This document shows, piece after piece, positions 34,763 through 43,326 of a stretch of DNA of 64,000 bases. Both the position numbers and the translations under genes were made by a program. The stretch spans positions 1 to 64,000 of the forward strand of contig JAEVYU010000036.1 in the NCBI GenBank assembly GCA_023392595.1, written 5' to 3'. Within the stretch, counting starts at the first letter, position 1; every line of letters begins with the position of its first letter. The DNA is from Bacillota bacterium (GTDB lineage: Bacteria; Bacillota; UBA4882; UBA8346). The notes beneath the pieces are model-generated. The model ran no database searches. It was not told the origin of the DNA and worked only from the letters and a program-made list of their open reading frames with translations.

Positions 34763-36220
34763 TTGAGCTTAAAGAATCGATTCCAAAGTATTAAGCTAAA
34801 ATTGCTGTTTACCATCGCCGTTATGTTGTTGTTATCATTGGCTATCAGTAATTTTATCACATCTCTCGGTATCCGTATTGGGGTTGCAGTTTTTTTAATG
34901 GTTTTGTTTTTATTTCTCAGTAATTATTTGCTCAATAAAATGATTTTAGCTCCATTACGAATTTTTACCATGTTTGCGGAGAAGAGTTCCGATAAAGATC
35001 TTAGTTATAAAATAGAATTAAATACTAAAGATGAATTTGAAATTTTAGGCAATTCCTTAAATTTGATGGTGCAAAATCTGCGGGGGATTTTGGAAGAAAA
35101 CCTGCAGTCTTCGGAACAATTGGCATTTGCTGCTTCAGAAATGTCTTCCATGACCGAAAAGGTGGATCAGGCTGCTCAGGAGATTACCAAAACCATGGAA
35201 CAAATGTCCAAGGTCACGGAAGATCAATATGAAAATGTTCAACTTTCAGCCGCTGCGTCTCAACAAATGGCTCAAACGGCCCAACAGGTAGCCAGTGAAG
35301 CCCAAAAAGCAGCGGGCCTTTCTTCGCAGGTTTCACAACGGGCCCGTAATGGTGAAGATATCATTCAAGAAATCAGCACCAAGATTTTACAATTAAAGGA
35401 AACTGTCGATAATTCAGCTGAAGTTGTAAGAAGACTGGGTAAAAGTTCGGTTGAAATCGGTAAAATAGTTGATGTTATCCGCGGAATTTCCAGACAAACT
35501 AACCTTTTGGCATTAAACGCCGCAATTGAAGCCGCCCGTGCCGGCGAACACGGCCGTGGTTTCTCGGTTGTTGCCGATGAGGTAAGGAGTTTGGCAGAAC
35601 AATCAACCAATTCAGCAATTCAAATTGTTGCTTTGATCAATGATATTCAAACCGAGACTCAAACGGCAGTTGATACAATGGAAATCGGTACCCAAGTGGT
35701 TGATGAAGGGACTCGGTTAACGCTTTCGGCTCGGGAAGCTTTTAATGAAATTACTCAATCCGTCAATCAAACCGTGAATACAATTCATGAAATTGCGGCA
35801 GCTTCAGAGGAACAAGCAGCCAGCAGTCAGGAAATGACGGGGACTATGGAGACAGTTGCTGCCATTGCCAAGCAAAATGTGAGTGGAGCCAATCAAGTGG
35901 CTGCTGCAACCAAAGAACAGCGGGTTAATATGGAGAACCTTTTAATGTCCGCTGCTCAGTTGGAGCAGATGGCCGAAAGCCTGACCTCGCTGGTCGGACG
36001 GTTTAAAGTAAAAGCCGATTTTCAGCGTTGTTGGAGGGTTAATGATTGTAACTGGGTTAATTGTCCGGCTTATCAGAGTAAAGAGGAAAAATGCTGGCTG
36101 ATTCCGGATACTCTTTGCCCGGATGGTATCCCCAACGGCTCAATTACCGAGAAACGAACCATGTGTCATAACTGTGAAGTTTTTCAAATTAATAATAAGA
36201 AATCAGCCAAAGACGCTTAG
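34763..36220 (+). CDS. Methyl-accepting chemotaxis protein with C-terminal cysteine cluster
   Basis: A 485-residue receptor starting at a TTG with GAGGGGG upstream. Two adjacent hydrophobic segments (about residues 12-32 and 34-58) leave almost no extracellular domain. A HAMP-like linker (about 58-110) and the signalling hairpin follow, with tip NLLALNAAIEAARAGEHGRGF. The last 65 residues hold eight or nine cysteines (CWRVNDCNWVNCPAY, EEKCWLIPDTLCP, MCHNCEVF), which could bind a metal or iron-sulfur cluster. A cytoplasmic or membrane redox or metal sensor is plausible. It has its own terminator. Confidence 0.9.
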   Translation: MSLKNRFQSIKLKLLFTIAVMLLLSLAISNFITSLGIRIGVAVFLMVLFLFLSNYLLNKMILAPLRIFTMFAEKSSDKDLSYKIELNTKDEFEILGNSLNLMVQNLRGILEENLQSSEQLAFAASEMSSMTEKVDQAAQEITKTMEQMSKVTEDQYENVQLSAAASQQMAQTAQQVASEAQKAAGLSSQVSQRARNGEDIIQEISTKILQLKETVDNSAEVVRRLGKSSVEIGKIVDVIRGISRQTNLLALNAAIEAARAGEHGRGFSVVADEVRSLAEQSTNSAIQIVALINDIQTETQTAVDTMEIGTQVVDEGTRLTLSAREAFNEITQSVNQTVNTIHEIAAASEEQAASSQEMTGTMETVAAIAKQNVSGANQVAAATKEQRVNMENLLMSAAQLEQMAESLTSLVGRFKVKADFQRCWRVNDCNWVNCPAYQSKEEKCWLIPDTLCPDGIPNGSITEKRTMCHNCEVFQINNKKSAKDA

Positions 36221-36233
36221 GGATAAAATATTT

Positions 36234-36266
36234 AACACCGGAAAAAACTCCCGGTGTTTTATTTTG
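36234..36266 (+). terminator. Rho-independent terminator
   Basis: AACACCGG (36234-36241) pairs with CCGGTGTT (36251-36258), followed by TTATTTT. It closes the chemotaxis-receptor gene. Confidence 0.85.
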
Positions 36267-36365
36267 TCTCTTTTGGGTTATCTTTCGAGAGAGTTCGCTT
36301 CGCTTAGGGTATCGAAATTATGAAAAGATGTTTGCCAATAATTTAGACAGGTGGGTGTCATCACA

Positions 36366-36764
36366 GTGGAAATTGATCAGTATTGTTTTGCTTGTGGGAA
36401 GGATAATCCCTTCGGGCTTAAATTAAAATTTGAACATACTCCCGAAGGGGTCCTGGCTAATTTCATGCCGGTGCGGGAATTTCAAGGTTTTGTTAACATT
36501 CTTCATGGCGGCATTATTGTAACTTTAATGGATGAAGCCATGGCCCATACAATTATGGCTAAAGGTTATCAGGGAGTTACGGCCCGTATGGAAATAAAAT
36601 TTGAAAAGCCGGTTGTTATGCATGAAATGGTAGAGGTGCGCGGGCAAATTCTTTGGGAGAAGCGAAAGATAATCAAAGCCCGTAGTGAAGTTATACAAAA
36701 CGGGGAAACTAAAGCTCAGGCTGCGGCTGATTTTTTTATTACCGGGCTTTATACTGAAAACTAA
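36366..36764 (+). CDS. PaaI-family hotdog thioesterase
   Basis: A 132-residue single hotdog-fold protein. I choose the GTG at 36366 (AGGTGG about 11 nt upstream), giving MEIDQYCFACGKDNPFGLKL, the usual opening with CFACG. The HGGIIVTLMDEAMAH segment holds the catalytic-region helix typical of PaaI and YbgC-like acyl-CoA thioesterases. The substrate is unknown. It precedes ackA but a promoter lies between them. Confidence 0.85.
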   Translation: MEIDQYCFACGKDNPFGLKLKFEHTPEGVLANFMPVREFQGFVNILHGGIIVTLMDEAMAHTIMAKGYQGVTARMEIKFEKPVVMHEMVEVRGQILWEKRKIIKARSEVIQNGETKAQAAADFFITGLYTEN

Positions 36765-36891
36765 TTACTTTTTATTGAAAAACGGATAAAAAGTAAAAAT
36801 ATTGAATATTCATCAAAAAAACATTTTAGGCGAGTCGAGTATTTTTTCCATTTTGCAACAATACCGTAACATTATGAATATGTAAATTCAA

Positions 36892-36920
36892 TTGCAAACA
36901 ATAAAATGCCTGTTTATAAT
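36892..36920 (+). promoter_or_regulatory. Sigma-A-type promoter of ackA
   Basis: TTGCAA (36892-36897), 17-nt spacer and a perfect TATAAT (36915-36920), about 80 nt before the ackA start. Confidence 0.65.
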
Positions 36921-37001
36921 TAATATGTCCAACCAACAGTGGAGAAATATGTGCTACAAATATCTCTACAATAAAAAATGGTTGAGGGGAGGCATAACCC
37001 G

Positions 37002-38204
37002 GTGTTAATTTTGGTCATCAACAGTGGTAGTTCTTCTCTAAAATACAAGCTTTATCAGATGCAAACTGAAACTGTTTTAGCCGCCGGACTGGTCGAACGT
37101 ATTGGTAGTACCAATGGTAATGCTGCAATTTGCCATCAAATAAAAGATGGCGATAAGATCAAATTCGAACAGAAAATTAATAACCATAATGAAGCATTAA
37201 AAACTGTCGTAGATTTTTTAGTGAACCCTGAAACCGGAATCATCAAATCGTTAGAAGAGATAAAAGCTGTTGGCCATCGAGTTCTGCATGGAGGAGAAAT
37301 ATTTTCCAGCGCAGTGATAGTAGGAGATAAAGAGCTAGACCAAATGGAAAGTCTGAGAGAACTGGGTCCGTTACATATGCCGGCAAATATCATGGGCATA
37401 AGGGCCTGTCGGGATTTAATGCCGAACACTCCTCAAGTTGCTGTTTTTGATACCGCTTTTCATCAGACAATGCCCCGAAGTTCATTCCTATATGCATTAC
37501 CTTACGAATATTACGAAAAATATCAAGTCCGCCGCTATGGATTCCATGGTACTTCACACCGTTATGTATCTCAAAGGGCTGCTCAAATTGTGGGGAAAAA
37601 TTTGGCCAAGCTCAAGATGATCACCCTGCATTTAGGCAATGGCAGTAGCTTAGCAGCGATTAAAGAAGGTAAATGTTATGATACGACAATGGGTTTCACC
37701 CCGTTGGCCGGTTTGGTTATGGGTACCCGTTGCGGTGATATCGATCCGGCAATTGTGCCCTTTTTGCTTAATACTTTAAAGCTAACCCCTAATGAAGTGG
37801 ATAACTTAATGAATAAGAAGAGCGGATTTTTAGGAATGGCTGGATTTAGCGATATGCGGGATATTCAGAAAGCCCGTGAGGATGGTAATCCTAGAGCTCA
37901 GGATGTCTATGATATTTTCATGCATAATTTAGTAAAAAATGTCGGAGCTTATTATGCTGAAATGGGTGGCCTTGATGTCATGGTTTTTGCCGGAGGAATC
38001 GGTGAAAACGATAGTGTTACAAGGGCGGATCTTTGCCACCAATTAACCCACCTGGGTGTGGAGTTTGATGAAAAGAAAAATGACGGTGCCCGCGGTAAGG
38101 AAATTATTATTAGTAAACCCCGTTCCAAAGTAACGGTGATGGTCGTGCCGACTAATGAAGAGTTAATGATTGCCAAGGATGCTTATGAATTGATTTATGC
38201 CTAA
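37002..38204 (+). CDS. ackA: Acetate kinase
   Basis: A 400-residue kinase interconverting acetyl phosphate plus ADP and acetate plus ATP, the usual ATP-yielding last step of fermentation in anaerobes. VINSGSSSLKYKLY is the first ASKHA phosphate loop, GFHGTSHRYV and GFTPLAGLVMGTRCGDIDP are acetate kinase signatures, and FAGGIGEN closes the adenosine site. The GTG at 37002 follows GGGGAGG; the longer in-frame form from 36978 lacks one. Phosphotransacetylase is not adjacent. A terminator follows. Confidence 0.96.
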   Translation: MLILVINSGSSSLKYKLYQMQTETVLAAGLVERIGSTNGNAAICHQIKDGDKIKFEQKINNHNEALKTVVDFLVNPETGIIKSLEEIKAVGHRVLHGGEIFSSAVIVGDKELDQMESLRELGPLHMPANIMGIRACRDLMPNTPQVAVFDTAFHQTMPRSSFLYALPYEYYEKYQVRRYGFHGTSHRYVSQRAAQIVGKNLAKLKMITLHLGNGSSLAAIKEGKCYDTTMGFTPLAGLVMGTRCGDIDPAIVPFLLNTLKLTPNEVDNLMNKKSGFLGMAGFSDMRDIQKAREDGNPRAQDVYDIFMHNLVKNVGAYYAEMGGLDVMVFAGGIGENDSVTRADLCHQLTHLGVEFDEKKNDGARGKEIIISKPRSKVTVMVVPTNEELMIAKDAYELIYA

Positions 38205-38220
38205 AGTTTTGTCAAATACA

Positions 38221-38275
38221 AACCCCTGCCTTAGTTGTGAAATTCTATTTTATTTCTAAGGAAGGGGTTTTTTTA
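38221..38275 (+). terminator. Rho-independent terminator of ackA
   Basis: AACCCCT and CCTTAG on the left pair with CTAAGG and AGGGGTT on the right around a 21-nt loop, followed by a T7 run. Confidence 0.8.
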
Positions 38276-38329
38276 TCTGATTTTATCGAGAGAGAATACT
38301 TTTCGAAATTAGCAGGAAAATATACCTCA

Positions 38330-38357
38330 TTGACAATTTCTCAATTCATGCTATAAT
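38330..38357 (+). promoter_or_regulatory. Sigma-A-type promoter of smpB
   Basis: Perfect TTGACA (38330-38335) and TATAAT (38352-38357) separated by 16 nt, about 30 nt upstream of the smpB start. Confidence 0.75.
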
Positions 38358-38387
38358 TATTTGGCAACTGTGGTGAGGTGAATTGGG

Positions 38388-38876
38388 ATGGCCGATAAAG
38401 CGCGTGCGCGCGAGGAAAGAAAAAGAATATCGGAAAACCGTCGGGCTAGGCATGAATATTTTATCGAGGAAACTTTTGAGACCGGTATTGTTTTAACCGG
38501 CACCGAGGTGAAATCATTACGGCTCGGCAAAGGCAACCTACAGGATAGTTTTGCCCAGATCACCAACAACGAGGTTTTATTGCACAATTGCCACATCAGT
38601 CCTTATGATTTCGGCAACCGTTTCAACCATGAGCCTTTACGTACCCGGAAGCTTTTAATGCATAAGACGGAGATTCGCCGTTTGTTTGCCAAAACCCGGG
38701 AACAAGGATTAACCTTAATCCCTTTACAGATGTATTTTAACGAAAAGGGTCGGGTGAAAGTGGAACTGGCGCTGGCCAAAGGTAAAAAGCTTTATGATAA
38801 ACGGGAAGATATTGCCGCGCGGGATGCTAAAAGGGATATGGATCGGGCGATCAGGGACCGGCAGCGGAATGGGTAA
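38388..38876 (+). CDS. smpB: SsrA-binding protein SmpB
   Basis: A 162-residue tmRNA-binding protein needed for trans-translation. The beta-barrel signatures GIVLTGTEVKSLRLGKGNLQDSFA and RTRKLLMHKTEI are present, and the basic C-terminal tail (KREDIAARDAKRDMDRAIRDRQ-like) enters the ribosomal decoding site. GGTGAGGTG precedes ATG 38388. The ssrA gene lies 124 nt downstream. Confidence 0.96.
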   Translation: MADKARAREERKRISENRRARHEYFIEETFETGIVLTGTEVKSLRLGKGNLQDSFAQITNNEVLLHNCHISPYDFGNRFNHEPLRTRKLLMHKTEIRRLFAKTREQGLTLIPLQMYFNEKGRVKVELALAKGKKLYDKREDIAARDAKRDMDRAIRDRQRNG

Positions 38877-39000
38877 AATGAATTTTTTATTATTTTCGCC
38901 CAGACTTACGTTTTAAAATCAGATATTGTATACTATAATGAAGTAGTAGTTTTTCGTTTTTAACTTTTCACTTACGCTTTACCCTTTTTAATTTTTTTAC

Positions 39001-39353
39001 GGGGGCGACCGGTTTCGACGGGGAGTGTGGTGGCAAGGATAGCGGGTCGAGGTGCTGTGGCCTCGTTAAACTGCAGCAAGCACATTAAGTGCCAATAATC
39101 AAGAATTAGCTTTAGCCGCTTAATATAACGGCTCGTCCAATCCGGGCTTAACTTGGGAGGCCGGTGCGGGCGTCAAATAAACCAAGGCGCTCACTGTTCA
39201 ATTCTCGGAGGATGGTGCTAAGATCATCGAGATAGCCGACGGCTGGTTCGTCTGTAGACGAGCCGGAAGCGAAATTTAAATTGCAGTCTGCACCCGGAGA
39301 AGTCTTTGTTGTTACCTTTTCGGACGGGGGTTCGACTCCCCCCGCCTCCACCA
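39001..39353 (+). ncRNA. ssrA: Transfer-messenger RNA (tmRNA)
   Basis: The 353-nt gene has a tRNA-like acceptor stem in which GGGGGCG at 39001-39007 pairs with CGCCTCC near the 3' end. The T-arm GGGGGTTCGACTCCCCC and an encoded CCA (39351-39353) follow. The resume reading frame most likely begins at GCC 39091 and reads ANNQELALAA, stop TAA at 39121-39123; an upstream in-frame GCA could give a longer tag. The tag ends in the usual ALAA degradation signal. smpB is immediately upstream. The 3' end abuts a recombinase remnant. Confidence 0.95.
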
Positions 39354-39733
39354 ATCGTATCCACATCCCCGAATTTGTACTCAATTACAATATCATCGGG
39401 GTTAAATATAATACGTTCGACAAATTTATTAATCAAAAATTTTGCGTAGGCCGTTTTCGAGGTATCGGAGGCGGCTGATTTATTTGCAAGGATAAATTTT
39501 ATAGTTCGATCCTTGGTCCAGGGAGATTGAGTCTTTAATAATTTTAATGATGTCTGTAAATTTTCTCTTTCAGTGATTAACTTCTGAATCCGGCCAATAG
39601 TTTCATCACTATCAAGACCTTTTCCAATTGCAGCATAAAACCTATCTATTTGCTGATTAATACTTAATATCTGTTTATTAATGCGCTTAGTTTCTAATTC
39701 GATATTAGAATATTTTTCATTATACAACATCAA
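39354..39733 (-). pseudogene. C-terminal remnant of a large serine recombinase
   Basis: The minus-strand frame encodes about 127 residues with a helical coiled-coil part (IELETKRINKQILSINQQID, ITERENLQTSLKLLKT) and the closing strand pattern FVERIIFNPDDIVIEYKFGD. Both are typical of the C-terminus of large serine site-specific recombinases. The catalytic resolvase domain and the zinc beta-ribbon are missing. The frame runs on into the antisense of ssrA (GGGGGSRTPVRK), which is not real coding. The remnant points to a past integration at the ssrA 3' end, a common attachment site. No second copy of the ssrA 3' end is visible in the next few kilobases. Confidence 0.7.
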
Positions 39734-39913
39734 AGAACTCGGCTTTGAGAAATCGGAAGATTTAAAAAACTTGGTCGCTAAGGCTAAGAGGACTTGTTAA
39801 AAAATCATCGAAAATAAAAAGACATCCATAATTTATGTCTATTTATTGTTATATGAAGTCTAATCTTTACCGCGCCGCTTAAGTGTGAAGTAATAAAAAT
39901 GGAGTGAAAGCTA

Positions 39914-40159
39914 ATGATGTTTGTCTATTTAGTTCAACACAGTTACGAAAATAATGGTTGCGAAGAAACTAAAATTATTGGGATATATTCTTCACGTTCT
40001 AAAGCCAAAGAGGCTGTTGAAAAATATAAACAAATTAAAGGTTTTAAGGATTATCCTGATGATTTTTATATTGCTAGTTATGAGGTTGATAAGGATCATT
40101 GGTGTGAGGGATTTATAAAGCAAGATGAAGCTTTCCGTTTTCACAAAAACAAGAAATAA
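39914..40159 (+). CDS. Small DUF7336-like protein
   Basis: An 81-residue protein with opening VYLVQHSY and the pattern IIGIYSSRSKAKEAVEKY, FKDYPDDFYIASYEVDKDHWCEGF. I recall this as a small family annotated DUF7336, of unknown function, often in accessory regions beside immunity-type proteins. ATG 39914 has GGAGTG upstream. Its coding sequence is AT-rich like the block around it. Confidence 0.75.
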   Translation: MMFVYLVQHSYENNGCEETKIIGIYSSRSKAKEAVEKYKQIKGFKDYPDDFYIASYEVDKDHWCEGFIKQDEAFRFHKNKK

Positions 40160-40401
40160 TAAAGAAAATTATTAATGAATGGGATCCAATCAATCTATTT
40201 CCATCAGCTCCTAAAGATGAATATTGGTCAGAAATTAGAGATATAACAGAACAATATATTTTATCAAAAGATACGAACGCATTAGCGGAGGCTATTTATA
40301 AAGTTTTTGTTGATTCTTTTGGTGATGATACTTTTAGACGTAGTATTGATAACTGTAAAAGTATTGCTGAAAAAATAATTGACGAAGATTTAAATTTCTG
40401 A
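40129..40401 (+). pseudogene. DUF1871-like ORF without a standard start codon
   Basis: The frame ending at TGA 40399-40401 reads KKIINEWDPINLFPSAPKDE, then YWSEIRDI and further helices to DEDLNF. The WDP...APKDEY motif matches the DUF1871 family (YugE-like small proteins). No ATG, GTG or TTG occurs in frame between the upstream stop at 40126 and the conserved part; ATA or ATT would be the only initiators. It overlaps the end of the DUF7336-like gene. It is either a gene that lost its 5' end or one using a rare start coupled to the previous gene. Confidence 0.55.
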
Positions 40402-40473
40402 TGCCGTTCGTGGCAATTTTTAAAATCGAAGAAGCATATTCACGATGAATTGCGCTACATACAATAAAAAAAC

Positions 40474-40515
40474 AAAGGAAGTCAGCGTCTATTGGACCTT
40501 AAACCTAACTTCCTT
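40474..40515 (+). repeat. 9-bp inverted repeat before AbiU2-like gene
   Basis: AAAGGAAGT (40474-40482) and ACTTCCTTT (40507-40515) are perfect complements with a 24-nt loop. It could be a leader structure or a terminator of the preceding genes. Confidence 0.55.
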
Positions 40516-40539
40516 TAAAGTTATAAAAAAAGTTATGAG

Positions 40540-41211
40540 GTGGTGATACAACTGAATTTAGATGAAATGTTTGATAAGTGGAATGGTTGGTTAACAATTT
40601 TAAGAAAAGAAATTTTAACATTATCCGTAAATAGGGATATCTATTATGGAATAAACGAAATAATTAAAAGCAATACTAAAGTCCAACAAATACCAAGTTC
40701 TTTCTGGTTATATCAGAGAATTACATATGAAGAAACCCAACTTACAGCAATAAGACGTCTTGTTAAAAACAATAAAGACAGCATTTCAATGATTCGGTTA
40801 ATTAGTCAAATTAAAGATTACCCATCGGTTTTATCTCGTACCCGATATAAAGATTTATATCGGAACGCTCATTTGCCCGAATCATATGTTAATGAACAAT
40901 TCGAAGTTTTTGCCGGTAAGGGAAAAAATCGTGATATTATTAACCCAGAAATTTTTATAAAAGATTTTGATGAATTGAAACAAAAGGCAACAAAGATCGA
41001 AACTATGGTTGATAAAAGAGTTGCGCATTTTGACCAAGATCAAACGTCGTACATCCGGCCCACTTATAAAGAAATGGATGAATGTATTGACTTAATAGAA
41101 AACTTAATTCAAAAATATTTTCTTATTTTTCGAGCCGGGAATATTGATAGAATTCCAGACCTAGGCAACGATTGGAGAGCAATTTTTAAAGAACCCTGGA
41201 TAAACGAATAA
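40540..41211 (+). CDS. AbiU2/HEPN-like protein
   Basis: A 223-residue, mostly helical protein. The opening FDKWNGWLTILRKEILTLSVNRDIYYGINEII and the motif VDKRVAHFDQD, an R-x-x-H-type pattern, fit the HEPN AbiU2-like family, named after a lactococcal abortive-infection protein. HEPN proteins are often RNases in defence or toxin-antitoxin systems, but stand-alone AbiU2-like proteins are also common with no proven activity. The start is uncertain: two GTG codons overlap the only AGGTGG-like sequence. It is AT-rich relative to the core genes and sits in the ssrA-linked accessory block. Confidence 0.65.
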   Translation: MVIQLNLDEMFDKWNGWLTILRKEILTLSVNRDIYYGINEIIKSNTKVQQIPSSFWLYQRITYEETQLTAIRRLVKNNKDSISMIRLISQIKDYPSVLSRTRYKDLYRNAHLPESYVNEQFEVFAGKGKNRDIINPEIFIKDFDELKQKATKIETMVDKRVAHFDQDQTSYIRPTYKEMDECIDLIENLIQKYFLIFRAGNIDRIPDLGNDWRAIFKEPWINE

Positions 41212-42082
41212 TTAATCATATCATGGCTGCTGAAGTAGGGAATCCACGTTATATTTTGGATTTACTTTTGAGCATTATTAATGTGAGTGTGCAAACAGTA
41301 GATATTATTAAGGGGTTGCCGAAATTGGAGTTTAAGTCTCGATGCATTTTAAATATGTATTCTTTTTCAGCACGTCTTAAGAATCTATTGGGTCCCGGAA
41401 AGAATAGCTTGGGTGAGCGGATCGATCCTTTCAATCACAGAAAGAATCATTTTTGCCGCGGAAAGAATCCTTTGAGGGGCGGAAAGCATCCTTTGAATGA
41501 GTCAAGCGATGCTTTCCGTTACGGAAATGATCATTTGGGCGACGGAAAGGATTCTTTCGACGGGAGAAAGGATCATTTTTGTCACGGAAAGGATCCTTTT
41601 TGGAGAAAAAGGGACCGATCGGAGGGGGAAAAGCATCTTTTTTGGAGTCGGATCGACCTCTCGAACGCTCGAAAGGACTTTTTATGAGGAAAATGGATCG
41701 CTTCGGTTACGGAAATGATCCTTTTTGTGACCCGCCCGGTCCTCCGGACGACAAAATCGATCCTTTCCGCCATTCAAACGATTGAATGAACGGGAAAAAG
41801 GGTGTTTTCCGAAAAGAAAGGATCATTTCCGTAAATAATAAATGCTTTCCGAAAGAAAAAAATCATTTCGATATCGGATGAAATAATAAATATATTGAAT
41901 GCCTGACCACGCATGGTTAAACTGTACCGCGGGCCTAACGAAAAGAACGTAAACGGGATAATGCAACGATCTTTGAATTGCATTGTTACCGGCTTTAGTC
42001 GGTATGATTTTATAAGTTCGCTCTTTTTTATTGTCTTGAAAGGAGGTGAATAAAAGATGGCCACATTTGCAAAACGGCTTAT
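41212..42082. other. Gene-poor 0.9-kb region with degenerate repeats
   Basis: Between the AbiU2-like gene and the LuxR-type regulator. The first part (41223-41390) is open but unrecognised and has no good ribosome-binding site. The rest is the 21-nt repeat tract described separately. An open frame 41223-41687 on the plus strand would encode 154 residues, about half of them heptapeptide repeats; I do not consider it an established gene. Confidence 0.5.
41395..41880. repeat. Degenerate 21-nt repeat tract with GGAAAGGATCATTT core
   Basis: Copies of GGAAAG(G/A/C)ATC(C/A)TTT recur, many at exact 21-nt steps between about 41430 and 41600, then less regularly and in both orientations to about 41880. 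In one frame they encode heptapeptides such as RGKNPLR, GGKHPLN, DGKDSFD, GRKDHFC and HGKDPFW. After about 41620 similar heptapeptides (KMDRFGY, GNDPFCD, KIDPFRH) continue in a different frame. The core AAAGGATCCTTT is itself palindromic. Confidence 0.75.
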
Positions 42083-43052
42083 TTATTGAAGCATTGTTGA
42101 TTGTAAAAAAGTTGTCAGGTTAACCTGTTGGTTTGCAAGCAGCAGTTTTTTTCGGATATGCTCGCGGTGACGGTTAACAGTAGCGGAAGAGATGTTTAAT
42201 AGTTGAGCGATTTCTTTTGTCCGCCAACCGTTTTTGATCATATTGCATATTTTGATCTCCATCGGGGTTAAAGATTGGTATTTTTTTGATAAGTTATTGA
42301 TAAAAGGTGAAGCAATCTCCTCCAAATTGGTCTTCAACAACTCCACGTATTTCATTTGAGCTTTGGGAATTTCCAGAGTTAAGGCATGTAATATTGGAAT
42401 CATTATTTTTTCTACGTTTTGCTGAATACTTTGGCTTATCGCCTTTTTTTTCCGCTTCAATTTGGGACATGACGGCGCGCAGCGCGGAGTTGGTCTCTTT
42501 GAGGGTTTGCCGTTCCAACTTTAATTGGCGATTGGTTTCCTGAAGTTCCTTTTCCATCGTGATTCGCATGAAGATATTCCCGATTTGTTTTGCAATCGCG
42601 TCGATTAACACTCGTTCTTCTTTCAGAAAAGGACCTTCATCAGCCGGGGGACATTCATGAGTATAAAAGATAACGACTTTGCCGACTTGTTTATGAAATA
42701 AAAGGATGGGAGAAGATTGTTGCCATTTGGTGTTTTTAAATTTTCTACTTTGATAGATGGTGTCATCATAAGTGATTCTACAACAGGCAAACTCGGGGTA
42801 TTGCCAGGAAAGAGGCAAGAAATTGACCAGTTCTTTTAATAGATAATCGAGCGAATCAGCATATTGTTCCGCTAGTTGTGAAATTCCATAAAGACAGTTT
42901 AATTCTTTAATGCGTTCGTGTAAGGCGGTTACAATTTTTTTAGGATCGGATTCGGTATTATGCGGTAATTTCCAGAAATAAGCGAGCGACGATTCGGGCA
43001 AGTTCGGGTTGAATGCTGTTTGCGGATTTGGCGATGATGCTGATTTGGACAT
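42083..43052 (-). pseudogene. GAF-like sensor with LuxR-type HTH, split by a frameshift
   Basis: Residues about 1-190, read from ATG 43052 (AGGAG upstream), form a GAF-like sensor domain followed by a coiled coil (MEKELQETNRQLKLERQTLKE). The frame then hits a run of eight A (T8 on the plus strand, 42444-42451). The continuation lies in another frame: ISQSIQQNVEKIMIPILHAL, then the LuxR HTH SLTPMEIKICNMIKNGWRTKEIAQLL. Seven A instead of eight would restore one protein of about 322 residues with an architecture common in clostridia. It is divergent from the glutamate-synthase-like gene at 43327, its probable target. Confidence 0.8.
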
Positions 43053-43326
43053 CGTATTCTCCTGTATTAATTATTTGTAATAGGCAATAAATAGGGAAAA
43101 GATAGGGAATTGAAATGCCTATAAATTATAGATATTTTATAGGCAATATATCAGTATTTACAGTTAATAGCTTATCTCATAGTATGGTAGGTGTCAAATA
43201 AGTTATTATAGGAAATATTTATATTTTCTTAGTGAGTATTGACACGTTTTACAAAACTAAGATGTATGTTAGCTTAACCTAACGTTGTGTTGGATAGAGC
43301 TACAAATATGCGAAGGAGGATTGAAA

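Noticed and set aside
39148..39384. Minus-strand frame ending in the GGVEPPSEKV pattern
   Set aside because: It is the antisense of the tmRNA gene; such frames are often mis-annotated as proteins.
41395..41880. CRISPR or integron-like array
   Set aside because: The 21-nt units are adjacent without spacers and vary too much; no associated integrase or cas gene.
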